The translations under genes were made by a program, and so were the position numbers. 63,193 nt of DNA from Marinovum sp. (GTDB lineage Bacteria; Pseudomonadota; Alphaproteobacteria; Rhodobacterales; Rhodobacteraceae). Positions within the stretch are counted from its first letter, which is position 1; every line of letters starts with the position of its first letter. The DNA lies in contig JAKVBH010000003.1 of NCBI GenBank assembly GCA_022447495.1, forward strand, positions 1-63,193, written 5' to 3'. This document shows, piece by piece, positions 8,179 to 19,052 of this stretch. The notes below the pieces were generated by a model. That model saw nothing but the letters and a program-made list of their open reading frames with translations, was not told where the DNA came from and did no database searches.

Positions 8179-11100
8179 TCAAAAGATAAAATCGGTCGCG
8201 TCGAGGAGCGTGTCCGCCACGCCATTGAGACGGATCGTGACATTGCCAAAGGTGACCACAGCGGTCCCCACATCGTCGGCGATCACAAGATCGCCAAAGG
8301 ACCCTGCGCCAGACAAAATCTCGATCCGATCCGTGCCGTCGACATAGTCGAGTACGGTGTCGATCCCGTCGCCAAGCGCGAATTGGAAAACGTCGGCACC
8401 AACCCCGCCTGTCAGGCGGTCGTTGCCAATCCCACCGTTGAGCGTGTCAGCGCCGTCGTTGCCCACGAGCACATCCCAACCGAAGCTGCCGTCCAGAGAG
8501 TCGTTGCCGAAGCCACCAAAGAGCCGGTCCACGTCACCGCCGCCGCGCAGCGTGTCGTCGCCACCATTGCCGTATAGCGCGTCGTTGCCAGCATCGCCTT
8601 CGAGAATGTCACGCCCGGCTCCGCCGTCGAGACGGTCGTTGCCTACACGACCTTGAAGGAGGTCGTTGCCGTCATTGCCGATGATGGCGTCCCAGCCAAA
8701 GCCACCATCGAGGGTGTCGTTGCCAAAGCCCCCGATGAGACGGTCAGCTTCGCCGCCACCGCGGATGAGGTCGTCGCCTCCATTGCCGAAGATCGTGTCA
8801 TCGCCGGCACCTCCCACGATGGTGTCATCACCGCCACCGCCCTGGATCGAGTCCGCACCATAGTTGGCGAAGATCAAATCTGCACCACCGCCGCCGAGGA
8901 CCGTGTCGGCGCCATCGTTGCCGTAGATAGAGTCCGCTTCGGACCCGCCGTCGATGTAATCGTCACCGGCGCCGCCAAAGATACTGTCGTTGTTGGCATC
9001 GCCATAGAGCACATCATTGTCATTGCCGCCCGAGAGCCGATCATTGCCGGCGCCGCCATAGATGGTGTCGTTGCCGTTCCCGCCTCGTTGCCATCGTTAA
9101 GGGTCATCGTGTCGCCGCCGTCGTTCCCGCTGAGCGAGTCATTGCCGACGCCAACGGTCAACGTGTCTGCGGCACTCCCGCCTATGAGGGTGAAGCGTTC
9201 CACGTCGCTGTAGTAGATACGCTGCCAGCCAAAGTTTGGGTTGAACCAGCCATAGTGGGTGCCACCGGACGTGCCTGCGCTCATCCCCGCAGTGATGCTC
9301 GACCAGTCAATGATCAGGTGATCCGTGCCAGCGCCGCCGTCGAACTGTGCTCCGGCGTGGACCGAGCTTGCATCGATGGCAAAGGTGTCGTTGCCGTCGC
9401 CGCCGGAGAGGTAATGCGAGCGGCCAAAGGTGCTCGACGATGAGCCGATGTAGGTGTCTGCGCCGAGGCCACCTTCGAGCGTGTCATCGCCCCCTGCCCC
9501 TTGGATTGTCTGATCCAACGCGTTGCCAACCAGTTCGCCGTCGATCACCGAATTGTCGAGGAGCAGCCGTTCGATATCGTCGGCGCTCTCAAGCGTGAAG
9601 CTTTGGATGAAGACCTGGGCACTGTCTGTGCCCGCACCGCCCGCTTCGACAATGTTGTCGCCAAGGTTGTCGATGAAATAGGTGTCGTCGCCGCCAAGGC
9701 CGATCATCTCATCGGCGCCAGTGCCACCGTCGAGGATTTCACCCGCGCTGGAACCGTTCAAGGTATCCGCGCCCGCGCGCCCATTGAGACGGCCTCCGGT
9801 CAGGCCCGCTTGGTTGGCAGTGAGCACGTTGTCAGCCGCGTTGCCGGTGCCGACAACGGCTGTGCCCGTGAGCGTGAGGTTTTCGATGAGCGCCTGTGTG
9901 CCGGTCTCAAGCGACCAATCCACGCTGGCCTCGACGCGGTCCGTGCCGCCGTTCGTGCCAACGGGGATCTCGCCGTAGCGGTTCTCGTCGACGATATCGC
10001 TCGCGTTATCAACGATATAGACGTCATCGCCCTCGCCGCCGACCATCATGTCGGCCTCGGTGCCTCCGTCGAGCGTGTCATTGCCTTGGGACCCCACCAG
10101 GACGTCGGCACCCGCGGCACCGGAGAGCGCGTCATCGCCATTGAGGCCGATAAGCATGTCGACATTGGCACTGCCGGTCAGTGTGTCGTTGAAATTTGAG
10201 CCTTGCAGGATTTCAATTCTGGTGAGGCTGTCACCTTGGGCAATGTCGCCCTGCCCCGTGCCGGTGGTGAGGTTCACATTTACGCCAGAGGCGGCGCGGA
10301 CATAGGTGATCATGTCATCATCGGCCCCGCCGTCCATCGTGTCGGCACCGGCCCCACCATAAAAGAGGTCGTCACCCGCATCACCCGTCATCGAGTCGTT
10401 GCCTGCGTGTCCAAAAAGCACGTCGTCGTCAGCGCCGCCCGAAAGCGTATCGTTCAACCCACCGCCCGCGAGCACGTCGTTGCCGTCATTGCCCGAGAGG
10501 GAGGCTGCCACCGTCAGGGACTCTTCGAGCGCAATTTGATCGTTGCCCTGGCCTCCGTCGCCCTCCACGTAGCTGCCTTGGCTATAGGCCGCAGAATAGA
10601 CGTCAACGGTGACAGTGACCAAGCCCGCAGAGTCACCAGCGGAGACCAGGACAAGCTCATCGCCGTCGGTCGCACTGCCCACAAGGCGGTTCGGGGCAAG
10701 TACGCCGGTGTTGAGCACCAAGATGCCGCCGACCAGATCAGCCAAGGCGTAGGGGTCGTTTTGCGAGGTGAGGTCCGCGCGGCCATCAAAGCTAAAGCTC
10801 GCGAGCGTGATGGTTGGGCTGTTGAGGCTGAAGAGGTCGCCTCCCAGCACTTTGAGCGATAGCCGCGCACCCGCGGTGATGGCGCCGGAGGCATCAAAGA
10901 GGCTGAAGGGGTTGGTGGTCAGCGCGGCAATAAATTCGTCGTAGTAGAGCCTGCCGGATTGGGTGACTTGCAGGGCGTCAGCGAGGTCCAGATCGAGCCT
11001 TCCTGTAACGGTGCCGGACCCTTAGAGCGCGACGACAACCGCATCCAGTGCGGCGCCCACCGAAATGCCAGCAAAGACCGAAGCCTCGGGTCCGTCGCCA

Positions 11101-12703
11101 TCAAGGACGTAGAGCCCGTTGAGCGCGGTGCCGAGGGTGGCCCCGGCCTGGGTGAGGCCGCGGGTGTTGTAGCCAAAGCCGAGGTCAAACGCGAAGCCGA
11201 TCTCGCCACCTATGATGACATTGATGCCCGGCAAAACGGGGATCGAGATAATCGATTGATCCTCGGCAGTGAGTAACACCTCGGGAAAGTCAACCTCGAT
11301 GAGGTCCGCATCCCCGCCGAAGAGGAGCGAAATGGCCTGCGTCGGATCTTGCAGGATCGGCATGGTGAAGGCCGCGCTGTCGATCATTCGTTGCAAGATG
11401 TCTTGGCCGCCATTGGGGCCACCCCAACCGGTACCGGAGGCATTATTTAGCGCGTCCTGCAGCGCCTCGCCCGTGCCTTGATCCGTGACGGATGCGATGG
11501 CAAGATCAGCGCTTACGCCCCGCACATCCTGGCCGGTAAGGTTGAAATCCCCAAAGTTGAGGCCTTCTTCATCCAGGCCAAGGCCATTGATGATGTTGCC
11601 CCAATCGACCACGGTTTGAGCGAGGTCGATGAACGCCTCAATCGGCGTGAGATCAATGCTTGGATCGGCCAACTTGATCAGGTCGAGCAGGTTGATTTTG
11701 CCATCACCGGAGAGATCGAGGAGCGTTTCCCAATTGGGCAGCTCTTTGAGGAACTCGATATCAGTGGTGAGGATGTCGAGCGCGATCTGGATCGGCTCAA
11801 TGATTGGCTCCACCGCGTTGACCACGGGCAGGACCGCGTTTTCGAGGAACGTGCCGAGATCGAGTGTGACATCGTTGAGTACGACGGCGGGCAGCTCGCC
11901 AAAGGTCAGGTTCTGGTCATACGGCGTGATGGTCGCGTCGATGAAATCCCACTCCACCACCAGTTCGGTTGAGACCGACGGCAACGCGGCATTGCCAAAG
12001 TTGGCGTCAAGCGCGAGCGAGAGATCGGCTTGAGCAGTGAGGTTTGCGGACAACGACACAGTTTCGCCGACGCGCAAAAACCCGTCATTGTCACTGATAT
12101 CAAGGCCAATGGAACCCGTGAGCGATGTGCCAGTATCCGTCGCAGTAAAGTTGAGCGGACCAAGCGACGCGGCGGCCCCAAAGACGACATTTTCGACGCC
12201 AACAAAAAGATCGAGCGCGTCGGATGTCGTATCGAGATAGAAGCCCGCCGCGTCCAGGCCAAACGTGAGATCGAGCCGGCTGTTGCGCTCAGATCGGCGG
12301 AACCTGAGACCGCCAAGCCCAGACCAGCCATACCCAAATCGCTCTCGATCGCGACGCTCGACGTGCCCGCTTGTGAAAGGTTGAAGGCCACGTCAAAGCC
12401 GCTGCCATTGGCGATGACGGAGAGCACACGCCCCAGGCCCGCCGCATCCAAGGCATCGTTCATCGCGTCTTCGATATTCTGGATGGAATGCCCCGCCACA
12501 TCCTGCAACGTAGCCAGCCCCGCCAGGAGCGCCGCGCGCATCCCTTCGAGCGCATTGGTCGCGTCTGTGGCGTTGGAACTCAGCGCATGTCCCACGATCG
12601 GCAAGTCTTCGGCGAGGGCTTGAACTTCGATGGCGGTGTCTATGGCATCCAAAACGTCGGACACACCGGTCTCAAATTGGCGGATGCTTGTAAGCGCAAT
12701 CAT
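8179..12703 (-). pseudogene. RTX calcium-binding protein, disrupted in three places
   Basis: A single gene of about 1,500 codons is recoverable on the minus strand but is broken. The first frame starts MIALTSIRQFETG at 12703 and runs to about 12280, where it must shift to continue as RLDLTFGLDAAGFYLDTT. This second frame meets an in-frame TAA at 11022-11024 (AVVVAL, stop, GSGTVTGRL) yet continues in the same frame. It shifts again near 9090 (TLNDGNE to GNGNDTIYGG). The N-terminal half is non-repetitive and includes an EF-hand/dockerin-like loop, DLSGDGKINLLDLIKL. The C-terminal half is a long run of GGxGxDxLx RTX nonapeptides ending in a short hydrophobic tail (DATDFIF) typical of type I secretion. 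There is no signal peptide and no T1SS gene nearby. Sequencing error remains possible for any one lesion. Confidence 0.8.
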
Positions 12704-12951
12704 GTTATGTCCAAATAAAGAAATTGAGTAAAATGCGAGCAGGTTAGGCCAAGTGTTTTGGGTTTGGCAACACGGTTAACGCGGGTTCACTTTCTGAGTG
12801 GATCAGTGAGATCCTTCTTGCCCGTTCGGCAGGGCGCATCTGGTCAAGGCATTGATCAGCGACTACATGTTTCCTCGACTCGCCATAAGGTTCGCGCACG
12901 GGAACGCGTTCGACAAAAAGCGCGCCAAAGAGGCCCCAAGGGACGCGACGC

Positions 12952-13788
12952 ATGACGTTTGAGGTTTTCGCGGCAGTTCTCGGTGCAGCGTTCCTGCATG
13001 CCAGTTGGAACGCCATAATCAAAACGGGTCTGTCAAAACAGACAGGGATGTTCATCCTTTCGGCGGGGCACGCGCTCATTGGTGCGATGGTGGTCCTGGG
13101 CAAACCCCTCCCCGGCCCCGAGGTTTGGCCCTGGCTATTGGCGTCTGGCCTCATCCACATGGCCTACCAGTTGTTTTTGGCATATGCCTATGAACAGGGC
13201 GATCTGAGCCGAGTTTATCCCATTGCGCGCGGCGCCGCGCCAATGATCACGGGGATCGTGGCCTTGGCATTTTTGGCCGATGAGATGGCGCCTTTGGAAT
13301 ATGTGGGCGTCCTGGTTCTAGGCCTTGGCATCGCCTTTATGGCGGCGGGCGTTTTCAAAAATGGAGAGTCCCGCCGTTTGTTGCCCTATGCTTTTGGTTC
13401 GGCCTTGGCCACGGCAGGCTATACCCTCGCCGACGGTCTTGGCGCGCGGGTGTCGGGGGATCCGCTCCAATATGTAGGGTGGCTTATGATGCTATCAGCG
13501 GTCTTCTATACGCCGGCAGCCGTCGCACTCAAAGGCACGGACGTGATCCGCGCCAGCGGTCGTGATTGGGCCTTGGGGCTTTTTGCAGCGGCGGCCAGCT
13601 TTTTGGCCTATGCCATCGCGGTTTGGGCCATGACGGTGGCACCACTGGTCCTCGTGGCCGCTCTGCGTGAGACATCGATCCTCTTTGCCGTGCTTATCGG
13701 GTGGCTCGTCTTTGGCGATACGATGGACCGCAACAAGATCATTGCAACCATGTTGATCCTGTTGGGTGTGGTCCTGACGCGGCTCTAA
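12952..13788 (+). CDS. DMT-superfamily (EamA-like) permease
   Basis: A 278-residue integral membrane protein of the drug/metabolite transporter superfamily. About ten hydrophobic helices are visible, arranged as two EamA-like repeats; the second begins near LLPYAFGSALATAGYTLADG. The conserved LHASWNAIIK near the N-terminus, SRVYPIARGAAPMITGIVAL in the first repeat, and LRETSILFAVLIGWLVFGD near the end are family signatures. It probably exports a metabolite or amino acid, but no substrate can be read. It converges on the ABC permease gene, with only 3 bases between the two stops. Confidence 0.85.
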   Translation: MTFEVFAAVLGAAFLHASWNAIIKTGLSKQTGMFILSAGHALIGAMVVLGKPLPGPEVWPWLLASGLIHMAYQLFLAYAYEQGDLSRVYPIARGAAPMITGIVALAFLADEMAPLEYVGVLVLGLGIAFMAAGVFKNGESRRLLPYAFGSALATAGYTLADGLGARVSGDPLQYVGWLMMLSAVFYTPAAVALKGTDVIRASGRDWALGLFAAAASFLAYAIAVWAMTVAPLVLVAALRETSILFAVLIGWLVFGDTMDRNKIIATMLILLGVVLTRL

Positions 13789-13791
13789 GCG

Positions 13792-14655
13792 CTATTTCGG
13801 CCGCAACTTGGGGTTTAATGCATCGTTGAGCCCGTCACCCACCAGTGAGATCGAGAGAACGGTCACAAAGATCGCAAGGCCCGGGATCGTCACGGTGTAG
13901 CCGGCATCAAGGATGTATTGGCGGTTGGAGCCAATGATCTGACCCCAACTAACCACATTGGGATCGGTAAGACCGAGGAAGGACAACCCCGCTTCGAACA
14001 GGATCGCGGAACCCACCATGAGCGCCGATTGCACAATGATGGGCGGTGCGGCATTGGGCAGGATCACTTGGAAAATCAATTTGAAACGTGTGGCGCCAAG
14101 AGCCCGGGAGGCAAGCACAAACTCAAACTCTTTGAGACGCAGGAACTCGGCACGCGTGATCCGGGCCACGGCGGTCCAGCTGACGATGCCGATGGCCAGC
14201 GTGATCATGGGCAGAGATGCGCCAAAAAGCGCCACGATCACCATAGAAAACAGGAGCGTTGGCAGGACTTGGAAGAACTCGGTGAAGCGCATGAGCACCT
14301 CTTCGACCACACCGCCGAAATAGCCCGCCACAGCCCCCAGCGTCACACCGATCAGGACCGATACAAGCGCTGCCGCGGCACCAATGAGGAGCGACACCCG
14401 CGCGCCATTGAGGAGCATCGCGAAGAGGTCTCGGCCCAAATAATCAGTGCCGAGGATAAACCCTTGTTGTCCCGGCGGCGAGAACGGCGCCCAGACCATG
14501 TCAAAGGGATCGGTGGGATAGAGAATTGGCCCAAAGATCGCGGCAAAGATGATCAAGACGAGAAGCGTCAGCCCCAAAAGTGCTGCGCGGTTGGCCACAA
14601 AGGTGGACCAGACTTCGCGAATGGGGCTGCGAGAGACTGTGGTGGTATCGCTCAT
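13792..14655 (-). CDS. peptide-type ABC transporter permease (DppC-like)
   Basis: A 287-residue inner-membrane permease of the DppC/OppC family: one N-terminal helix (LLGLTLLVLIIFAAIFGPIL), the conserved HFGTD-like stretch LGTDYLGRDLFAMLLNGARVSLLIG, then five helices with the EAA-type cytoplasmic loop (ASRALGATRFKLIFQVILPNAAPPIIV). Its start overlaps the DppB stop by one base. It needs two ATPases that are not encoded here, so they must be shared or lie elsewhere. Together with the binding protein upstream it should import a peptide, opine or nucleoside-like solute. Confidence 0.9.
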   Translation of the reverse strand: MSDTTTVSRSPIREVWSTFVANRAALLGLTLLVLIIFAAIFGPILYPTDPFDMVWAPFSPPGQQGFILGTDYLGRDLFAMLLNGARVSLLIGAAAALVSVLIGVTLGAVAGYFGGVVEEVLMRFTEFFQVLPTLLFSMVIVALFGASLPMITLAIGIVSWTAVARITRAEFLRLKEFEFVLASRALGATRFKLIFQVILPNAAPPIIVQSALMVGSAILFEAGLSFLGLTDPNVVSWGQIIGSNRQYILDAGYTVTIPGLAIFVTVLSISLVGDGLNDALNPKLRPK

Positions 14656-15629
14656 CAGCTGCGTCCCCGGATGCGTGGGTCCATCATGCGCAGGACTTGG
14701 TCGGTAAGCAGGTTGCCCACGATCACCACCAGCGCCGAGAAAAAGAGGATGCCCAGGATCGTGGGCGTGTCTCGAGCAATGATGGATTGGAAGGCCAGCG
14801 TGCCGAGGCCCGGCCAGCTAAAGACCGCCTCCACCAACACCGCGCCAGAGATCACCGCGGAAAACTGCAGCCCCGCCACGGTGACCACGGGCGCCATCGC
14901 ATTGGAGAGCGCGTGCGAATAGACGACCTTGCGCATCGGCAAGCCCTTGGCATGGGCGGTGCGCACGTAGTCGGATTGCAGCACCTCCATCATCGTGGCC
15001 CGTGCCAGCCGCGAATAAAGCGCCACGAAGATTGAGGCCAGCGTCAGCACAGGCAGAACGAGGTGATGCAACACGTCCAGCGTTTGCGCCCAAAAGCCGC
15101 CCTCAAGCGTTACGTCGCGCATCCCCGCGACCGGGAACCAGCCGTTGAGCGAAAAGGCGATGAGCAAAAGGATGCCCGTCCAAAACACCGGGGCGGAGTA
15201 GCCAAACAGGGCCAGGAAAGTGACCACGTGGCTCAGAAAACCGTTGGGGTTTTGTGCCGAGATCGCCCCGAGCACCACACCAATGAACAGCGCGAAAATC
15301 TGCGCCGTAAAAACCAGCAGCAGCGTCGCAGGCAAGCGTTCAAGGATCAAGTCGGTGACCGGGCGATTGTAAAAGTAGGAATAGCCCAGATCGAGTTGCA
15401 GCACGCCTCCGATATAGCGGCCAAGCTGCACCAAAAAGGGTTGATCGAGGCCGTAATCGGCCCGGATTTTCGCCATAACTTCTGGATCAGCGCCACCGGA
15501 GGATTGCGCGATTGTATCTGCCACATCGCCGGGAGCGAGATGCATGAGGGTGAAGTTCAGCACAAGCACCGCAATCAGCAACACCGCCGCGTAGCCCGCC
15601 CGGATCAGGAAGTTCTGTAAAAAGCCCAA
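14655..15629 (-). CDS. peptide-type ABC transporter permease (DppB-like)
   Basis: A 324-residue DppB/OppB-type permease with six predicted helices. It begins with a helix (AGYAAVLLIAVLVLNFTLMHLAPGD), carries the usual periplasmic loop after it and the EAA loop near TAHAKGLPMRKVVYSHALSN, and ends RMMDPRIRGRS. It is separated from the binding-protein gene by a perfect stem-loop and overlaps the DppC start by one base. It forms the permease heterodimer with DppC. Confidence 0.9.
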   Translation of the reverse strand: MGFLQNFLIRAGYAAVLLIAVLVLNFTLMHLAPGDVADTIAQSSGGADPEVMAKIRADYGLDQPFLVQLGRYIGGVLQLDLGYSYFYNRPVTDLILERLPATLLLVFTAQIFALFIGVVLGAISAQNPNGFLSHVVTFLALFGYSAPVFWTGILLLIAFSLNGWFPVAGMRDVTLEGGFWAQTLDVLHHLVLPVLTLASIFVALYSRLARATMMEVLQSDYVRTAHAKGLPMRKVVYSHALSNAMAPVVTVAGLQFSAVISGAVLVEAVFSWPGLGTLAFQSIIARDTPTILGILFFSALVVIVGNLLTDQVLRMMDPRIRGRS

Positions 15630-15648
15630 AGGTTGCCCCCAAAGGTCA

Positions 15649-15676
15649 CGGGCCGCGATGCAATGACCGCGGCCCG
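15649..15676 (-). terminator. stem-loop between binding protein and permease genes
   Basis: A perfect 9-bp stem (CGGGCCGCG/CGCGGCCCG) with a 10-base loop lies between the binding-protein stop and the DppB start. There is no T-run, so it more likely stabilises the upstream mRNA or weakens downstream expression than stops transcription fully. Binding proteins are usually needed in excess of permeases. Confidence 0.6.
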
Positions 15677-15685
15677 ATGTGTTAT

Positions 15686-17260
15686 TTACTCTTTGAGATA
15701 GGTCATATCGATGGGGGTCGATGTGCCCCAGATGCCCAACGGTGGGTTCCCCACCTTGTCCGAATAGATCGTGTGATACGGCAACGTGTTGGTGTGATAG
15801 ACTGGCAGTTCATCGGCGATGATCGCTTGGAACTCTCTGTAGAGCTCGGTGCGTTTGGCCGGGTCGGTTTCCACCGCCGCCATCGCCATCAGCTCATCCA
15901 CACGGGCATTGGCATACCCTTGGGTATTGGACCACACGCCCTTGCCGATGTTGGTGCTGTCATAGGTGCGGTGCACGCCGATCACCGGGTCGCCCCAGTT
16001 AAAAACGGTGTCCCAGGACATATCAAAGTCCATCTCGCCCATGCGCTTGGCCCAGGTTGGGAAGTCGGCGCTGGCGCGGACTTCGACGTCGATGCCCACC
16101 TTCTTCAGCGCGGCTTTGACATATTCCACCTGGGGTTTCACACCGGGCCAACCAAAGTCGATGGTGAGGCTAAAACGGCTGTCGCCGTTCATTGGGAAAC
16201 CCGCCTCATCCAGAAGTGCCATGGATTTGTCGAGGTCAACTTCATAGGTCGGCACATCGGCATTGTAGAACGGGCTATCTGGGTGAATGCCCGTGCGGCT
16301 GTCCGCGGCTGTACCTTGCATCAACGCGTTCTGGATGAAGTTTTTGTCCACCGCATAGGCGATCGCCTGACGCACGCGTTTGTCGGACAGAGGACCGTCG
16401 CCGCCGGTGTTCATGGCCAACCAATCGAGCGGACCAATGGCGCCATAGCCCTCAGGCGTGACGGTAATGCCGGCGACCCCTTTGAGGCGGTTGACCATTT
16501 GCGGCACGGATTCGAACGCGCCCATGTGCAACTCGCCATTTTCATAAGCAATGGTGCGCGCAGACACGTCGGTGATGATGCGCAGGACCACACGGTCGAG
16601 ATAGGGACGACCATCGATGAAAAAGTCGTCAAAGCGCTCCATGATCACATGCTCGCCGGACTTGAATTCCACGAGTTTGAACGGGCCAGAGCCCACCACG
16701 TTTTCATTGTTGCGCGGATGGGCTTTCACCTCGTCGATTGGGACGTCACCATATATGTGTTTGGGCAGGATCGACATCAGCTGACCTGACATCGCAAGCA
16801 TCAACGCAGGGTGCGGTTTGGAGAGCTTGAGCACGGCGGTGTGCGCGTCGGGTGTGTCCACACTTTCGACCGGCGCAAACATCGTTTTGAACGGGTGGTT
16901 CGCTTTGATCACGTCAACCGAAAACGCAACGTCTTCAGATGTGATGGGCTGACCATCGTGGAAAACCGCGTCTTGGGCCAGATTGAGCGTGACCGAAAGG
17001 CCATCATCGCTCACCGTCCAGCTTTCGGCCAGATAGGGTTGCGGCGTCCAATCCTTGTCATAGCGCAGTGGCGAGGCGAAAAGCTGTGCCGCCGGGTAAC
17101 CGGTGACGATGCCCGATTGCACCGCACCATTGAGCGACCGGGGATTCGAGCCGAGAACAGAAACCAAGGTTCCGCCGCGCACCGGTTCGGCATACGCCAC
17201 GGTGGCAAGGATGCCCACAACCGCCGCTGATCCCAACAAGCCTTTGACAAAATGCTTCAT
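15686..17260 (-). CDS. peptide-type ABC transporter solute-binding protein
   Basis: A 524-residue periplasmic binding protein of family 5 (DppA/OppA type). A signal peptide of about 24 residues ends AYA before EPVRGGTL, the usual start of the mature protein. Family landmarks include YLAESWTVSDDGLSVTLNL, VFHDGQPITSEDVAFSV, NENVVGSGPFKLVEF and VRQAIAYAVDKNFI. It is the first gene of a minus-strand operon with DppB and DppC and is divergent from the amidohydrolase gene. The ligand is unknown; the adjacent amidohydrolase suggests an amide, peptide or cyclic compound. Confidence 0.9.
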   Translation of the reverse strand: MKHFVKGLLGSAAVVGILATVAYAEPVRGGTLVSVLGSNPRSLNGAVQSGIVTGYPAAQLFASPLRYDKDWTPQPYLAESWTVSDDGLSVTLNLAQDAVFHDGQPITSEDVAFSVDVIKANHPFKTMFAPVESVDTPDAHTAVLKLSKPHPALMLAMSGQLMSILPKHIYGDVPIDEVKAHPRNNENVVGSGPFKLVEFKSGEHVIMERFDDFFIDGRPYLDRVVLRIITDVSARTIAYENGELHMGAFESVPQMVNRLKGVAGITVTPEGYGAIGPLDWLAMNTGGDGPLSDKRVRQAIAYAVDKNFIQNALMQGTAADSRTGIHPDSPFYNADVPTYEVDLDKSMALLDEAGFPMNGDSRFSLTIDFGWPGVKPQVEYVKAALKKVGIDVEVRASADFPTWAKRMGEMDFDMSWDTVFNWGDPVIGVHRTYDSTNIGKGVWSNTQGYANARVDELMAMAAVETDPAKRTELYREFQAIIADELPVYHTNTLPYHTIYSDKVGNPPLGIWGTSTPIDMTYLKE

Positions 17261-17408
17261 TCACTCTCTCCCCTTATGGTCACTGCCGATGACCTTAGAC
17301 GAGGTTTTTCATTTCGCAAAAGCCAAATTGCCGACAGCGCAACAGCGTGAATTGACAGGGGCGCCCCGAACGCCTTCAACTTGTGTGAATGCGCAGACGG
17401 GGGAAGAC

Positions 17409-19052
17409 ATGTCGGACATCACCATCTATTTCGCAAAAAAGATAATAACGATGAACCCCGCACGACCAGAGGCCACCCATGTGGCAGTGCGTGATGGACG
17501 CATCCTTGGCGCCGGATCGCTAAAGGAACTCGAAGGTTGGGGCACCTATACGCTGGATGATCGGTTCGCTGAAAAAATCCTTATGCCCGGATTCGTTGAA
17601 GGTCATGCCCATGCCATGGAGGGCACGCTCTGGCGCAAGATCTATTGCGGCTTCTTTGATCGCACCGATCCTTCTGGGCGGACTTGGCCCGGCTTGAAAT
17701 CCATTGATGCCATCCTGGAACGGTTGCGTGACGCGGAAGCAGAGCTGACCGACCCCAACACGCCGCTTGGGGGGTTCCAACTCGATCCAATTTACATGGG
17801 CAATGTCACGGTCAACCGGCAACAACTCGACAGCGTCTCGGCCACCCGGCCCATCGGGGTTCTGCACGCTTCGGGGCACATCATGAATGTGAACACTAAG
17901 GCGCTGGAGCTTGCTGGGCTCTTGCGCCCAGGCATAAATCACCCCGGGATTCCCTTGGGCGACGACGGACTGCCGACGGGTGTGCTTAAAGGTCCCGAAG
18001 TCTATATGCCGGTCGGTCCCCATGTCGGCTTCAACCGCTCGGCCACCGATGCGGATGAAGACGGACTGCGCGCATTTGCCAAGCTTTGCGTGCACACAGG
18101 CACCACAACCGTCACCGACCTTGCCTCACGGCTAGAACCCGAAGCTGTGGAGATGATGCTGCGCGTCACGGGCGAACAGGATTTTCCAGCCCGCGTTGTT
18201 CCGCTCAAATTCTTCATGGGCCACACGCCCGAAGACCTTGTCCAAATCGCTGTTGACCTGCGCGATAGATCCACAGACAAGCTCCGTCTGGGGCGGATCA
18301 AGGTGATCGCAGACGGCTCGATCCAAGGCTTCACCGCACGTATGAAAGCGCCCGGCTACTACAACGGTGCGCCCAATGGGCTGTGGTACATCGCGCCAGA
18401 GCAAATGGATCAAATTTACCGTCTCGCGCTGCAGGCGGGCGTGCCGGTACACACCCATACCAACGGCGACGAGGCAACCGAACTCGTGCTCGACACCTTG
18501 GCCCCTGCTCTATTGGCCAATCCGCGCCCCGATCACCGCTTCACGCTCCAACATTGTCAATTGGCCGATACCGCACAATTTCGGCGGATCAAAGCGCTTG
18601 GCTTGTGCGTAAACCTCTTTGCCAACCACCACTTCTATTGGGGCGACGAGCACTATCGCCTAACCGTTGGGCCAGAGCGGGCCACGCGCATGAATGCATG
18701 CCGCACGGCGCTCAACCACGGGGTACCCTTGGCAATCCATTCCGACGCACCCGTGACCCCCCTTGGCCCCCTCTTTACGGCTTGGGCCGCAGTCAATCGG
18801 ATCACAGCATCAGGGCGGATCCAAGGCGCCCACGAGCGCATTGAGGTTTCAGAGGCGCTCTACGCCATCACGCTCGGCGCCGCCTACACGCTGCATCTAG
18901 ATGGCGAAATTGGATCGATCGAGACCGGAAAATCAGCGGATTTTGCGGTGCTCGACCAAGACCCCACTAAGGTGGCAGCAGAAAACCTTAAAGACATCCC
19001 CATTTGGGGCACGGTCATCGCAGGCCATATCCAAGCCGCAGCCGATCAATGA
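17409..19052 (+). CDS. metal-dependent amidohydrolase (YtcJ-like)
   Basis: A 547-residue member of the amidohydrolase superfamily, amidohydrolase_3/YtcJ group, which hydrolyses amide or related bonds. Metal-site motifs are visible: PGFVEGHAHAM (His66, His68), VIADGSIQG, VHTHTNGDEA, FTLQHCQL and AIHSDAPVTP. I chose the ATG at 17409, which follows a strong purine-rich ribosome site (GGGGGAAG) and starts where family similarity begins; the open frame reaches back to 17103 but overlaps the divergent binding-protein gene. Its stop overlaps the CobW-like start (ATGA). No signal peptide is seen, so it should act in the cytosol on a solute brought in by the neighbouring transporter. Confidence 0.88.
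   Translation: MSDITIYFAKKIITMNPARPEATHVAVRDGRILGAGSLKELEGWGTYTLDDRFAEKILMPGFVEGHAHAMEGTLWRKIYCGFFDRTDPSGRTWPGLKSIDAILERLRDAEAELTDPNTPLGGFQLDPIYMGNVTVNRQQLDSVSATRPIGVLHASGHIMNVNTKALELAGLLRPGINHPGIPLGDDGLPTGVLKGPEVYMPVGPHVGFNRSATDADEDGLRAFAKLCVHTGTTTVTDLASRLEPEAVEMMLRVTGEQDFPARVVPLKFFMGHTPEDLVQIAVDLRDRSTDKLRLGRIKVIADGSIQGFTARMKAPGYYNGAPNGLWYIAPEQMDQIYRLALQAGVPVHTHTNGDEATELVLDTLAPALLANPRPDHRFTLQHCQLADTAQFRRIKALGLCVNLFANHHFYWGDEHYRLTVGPERATRMNACRTALNHGVPLAIHSDAPVTPLGPLFTAWAAVNRITASGRIQGAHERIEVSEALYAITLGAAYTLHLDGEIGSIETGKSADFAVLDQDPTKVAAENLKDIPIWGTVIAGHIQAAADQ

Noticed and set aside
8357..9213. Tandem repeats that could be mistaken for a CRISPR array
   Set aside because: The repeats are degenerate 27-base RTX codon units with no constant repeat and no spacers; no cas genes are present.
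8350..10860. Long plus-strand frames with Val/Ala/Pro-rich repeats opposite the RTX gene
   Set aside because: They are mirror images of the GGxGxD codon repeats on the minus strand, with no ribosome sites and no family resemblance.
12800..12814. GGATC-AGTGA-GATCC hairpin before the DMT permease gene
   Set aside because: A 5-bp stem is within chance expectation, and its position gives no clear role.
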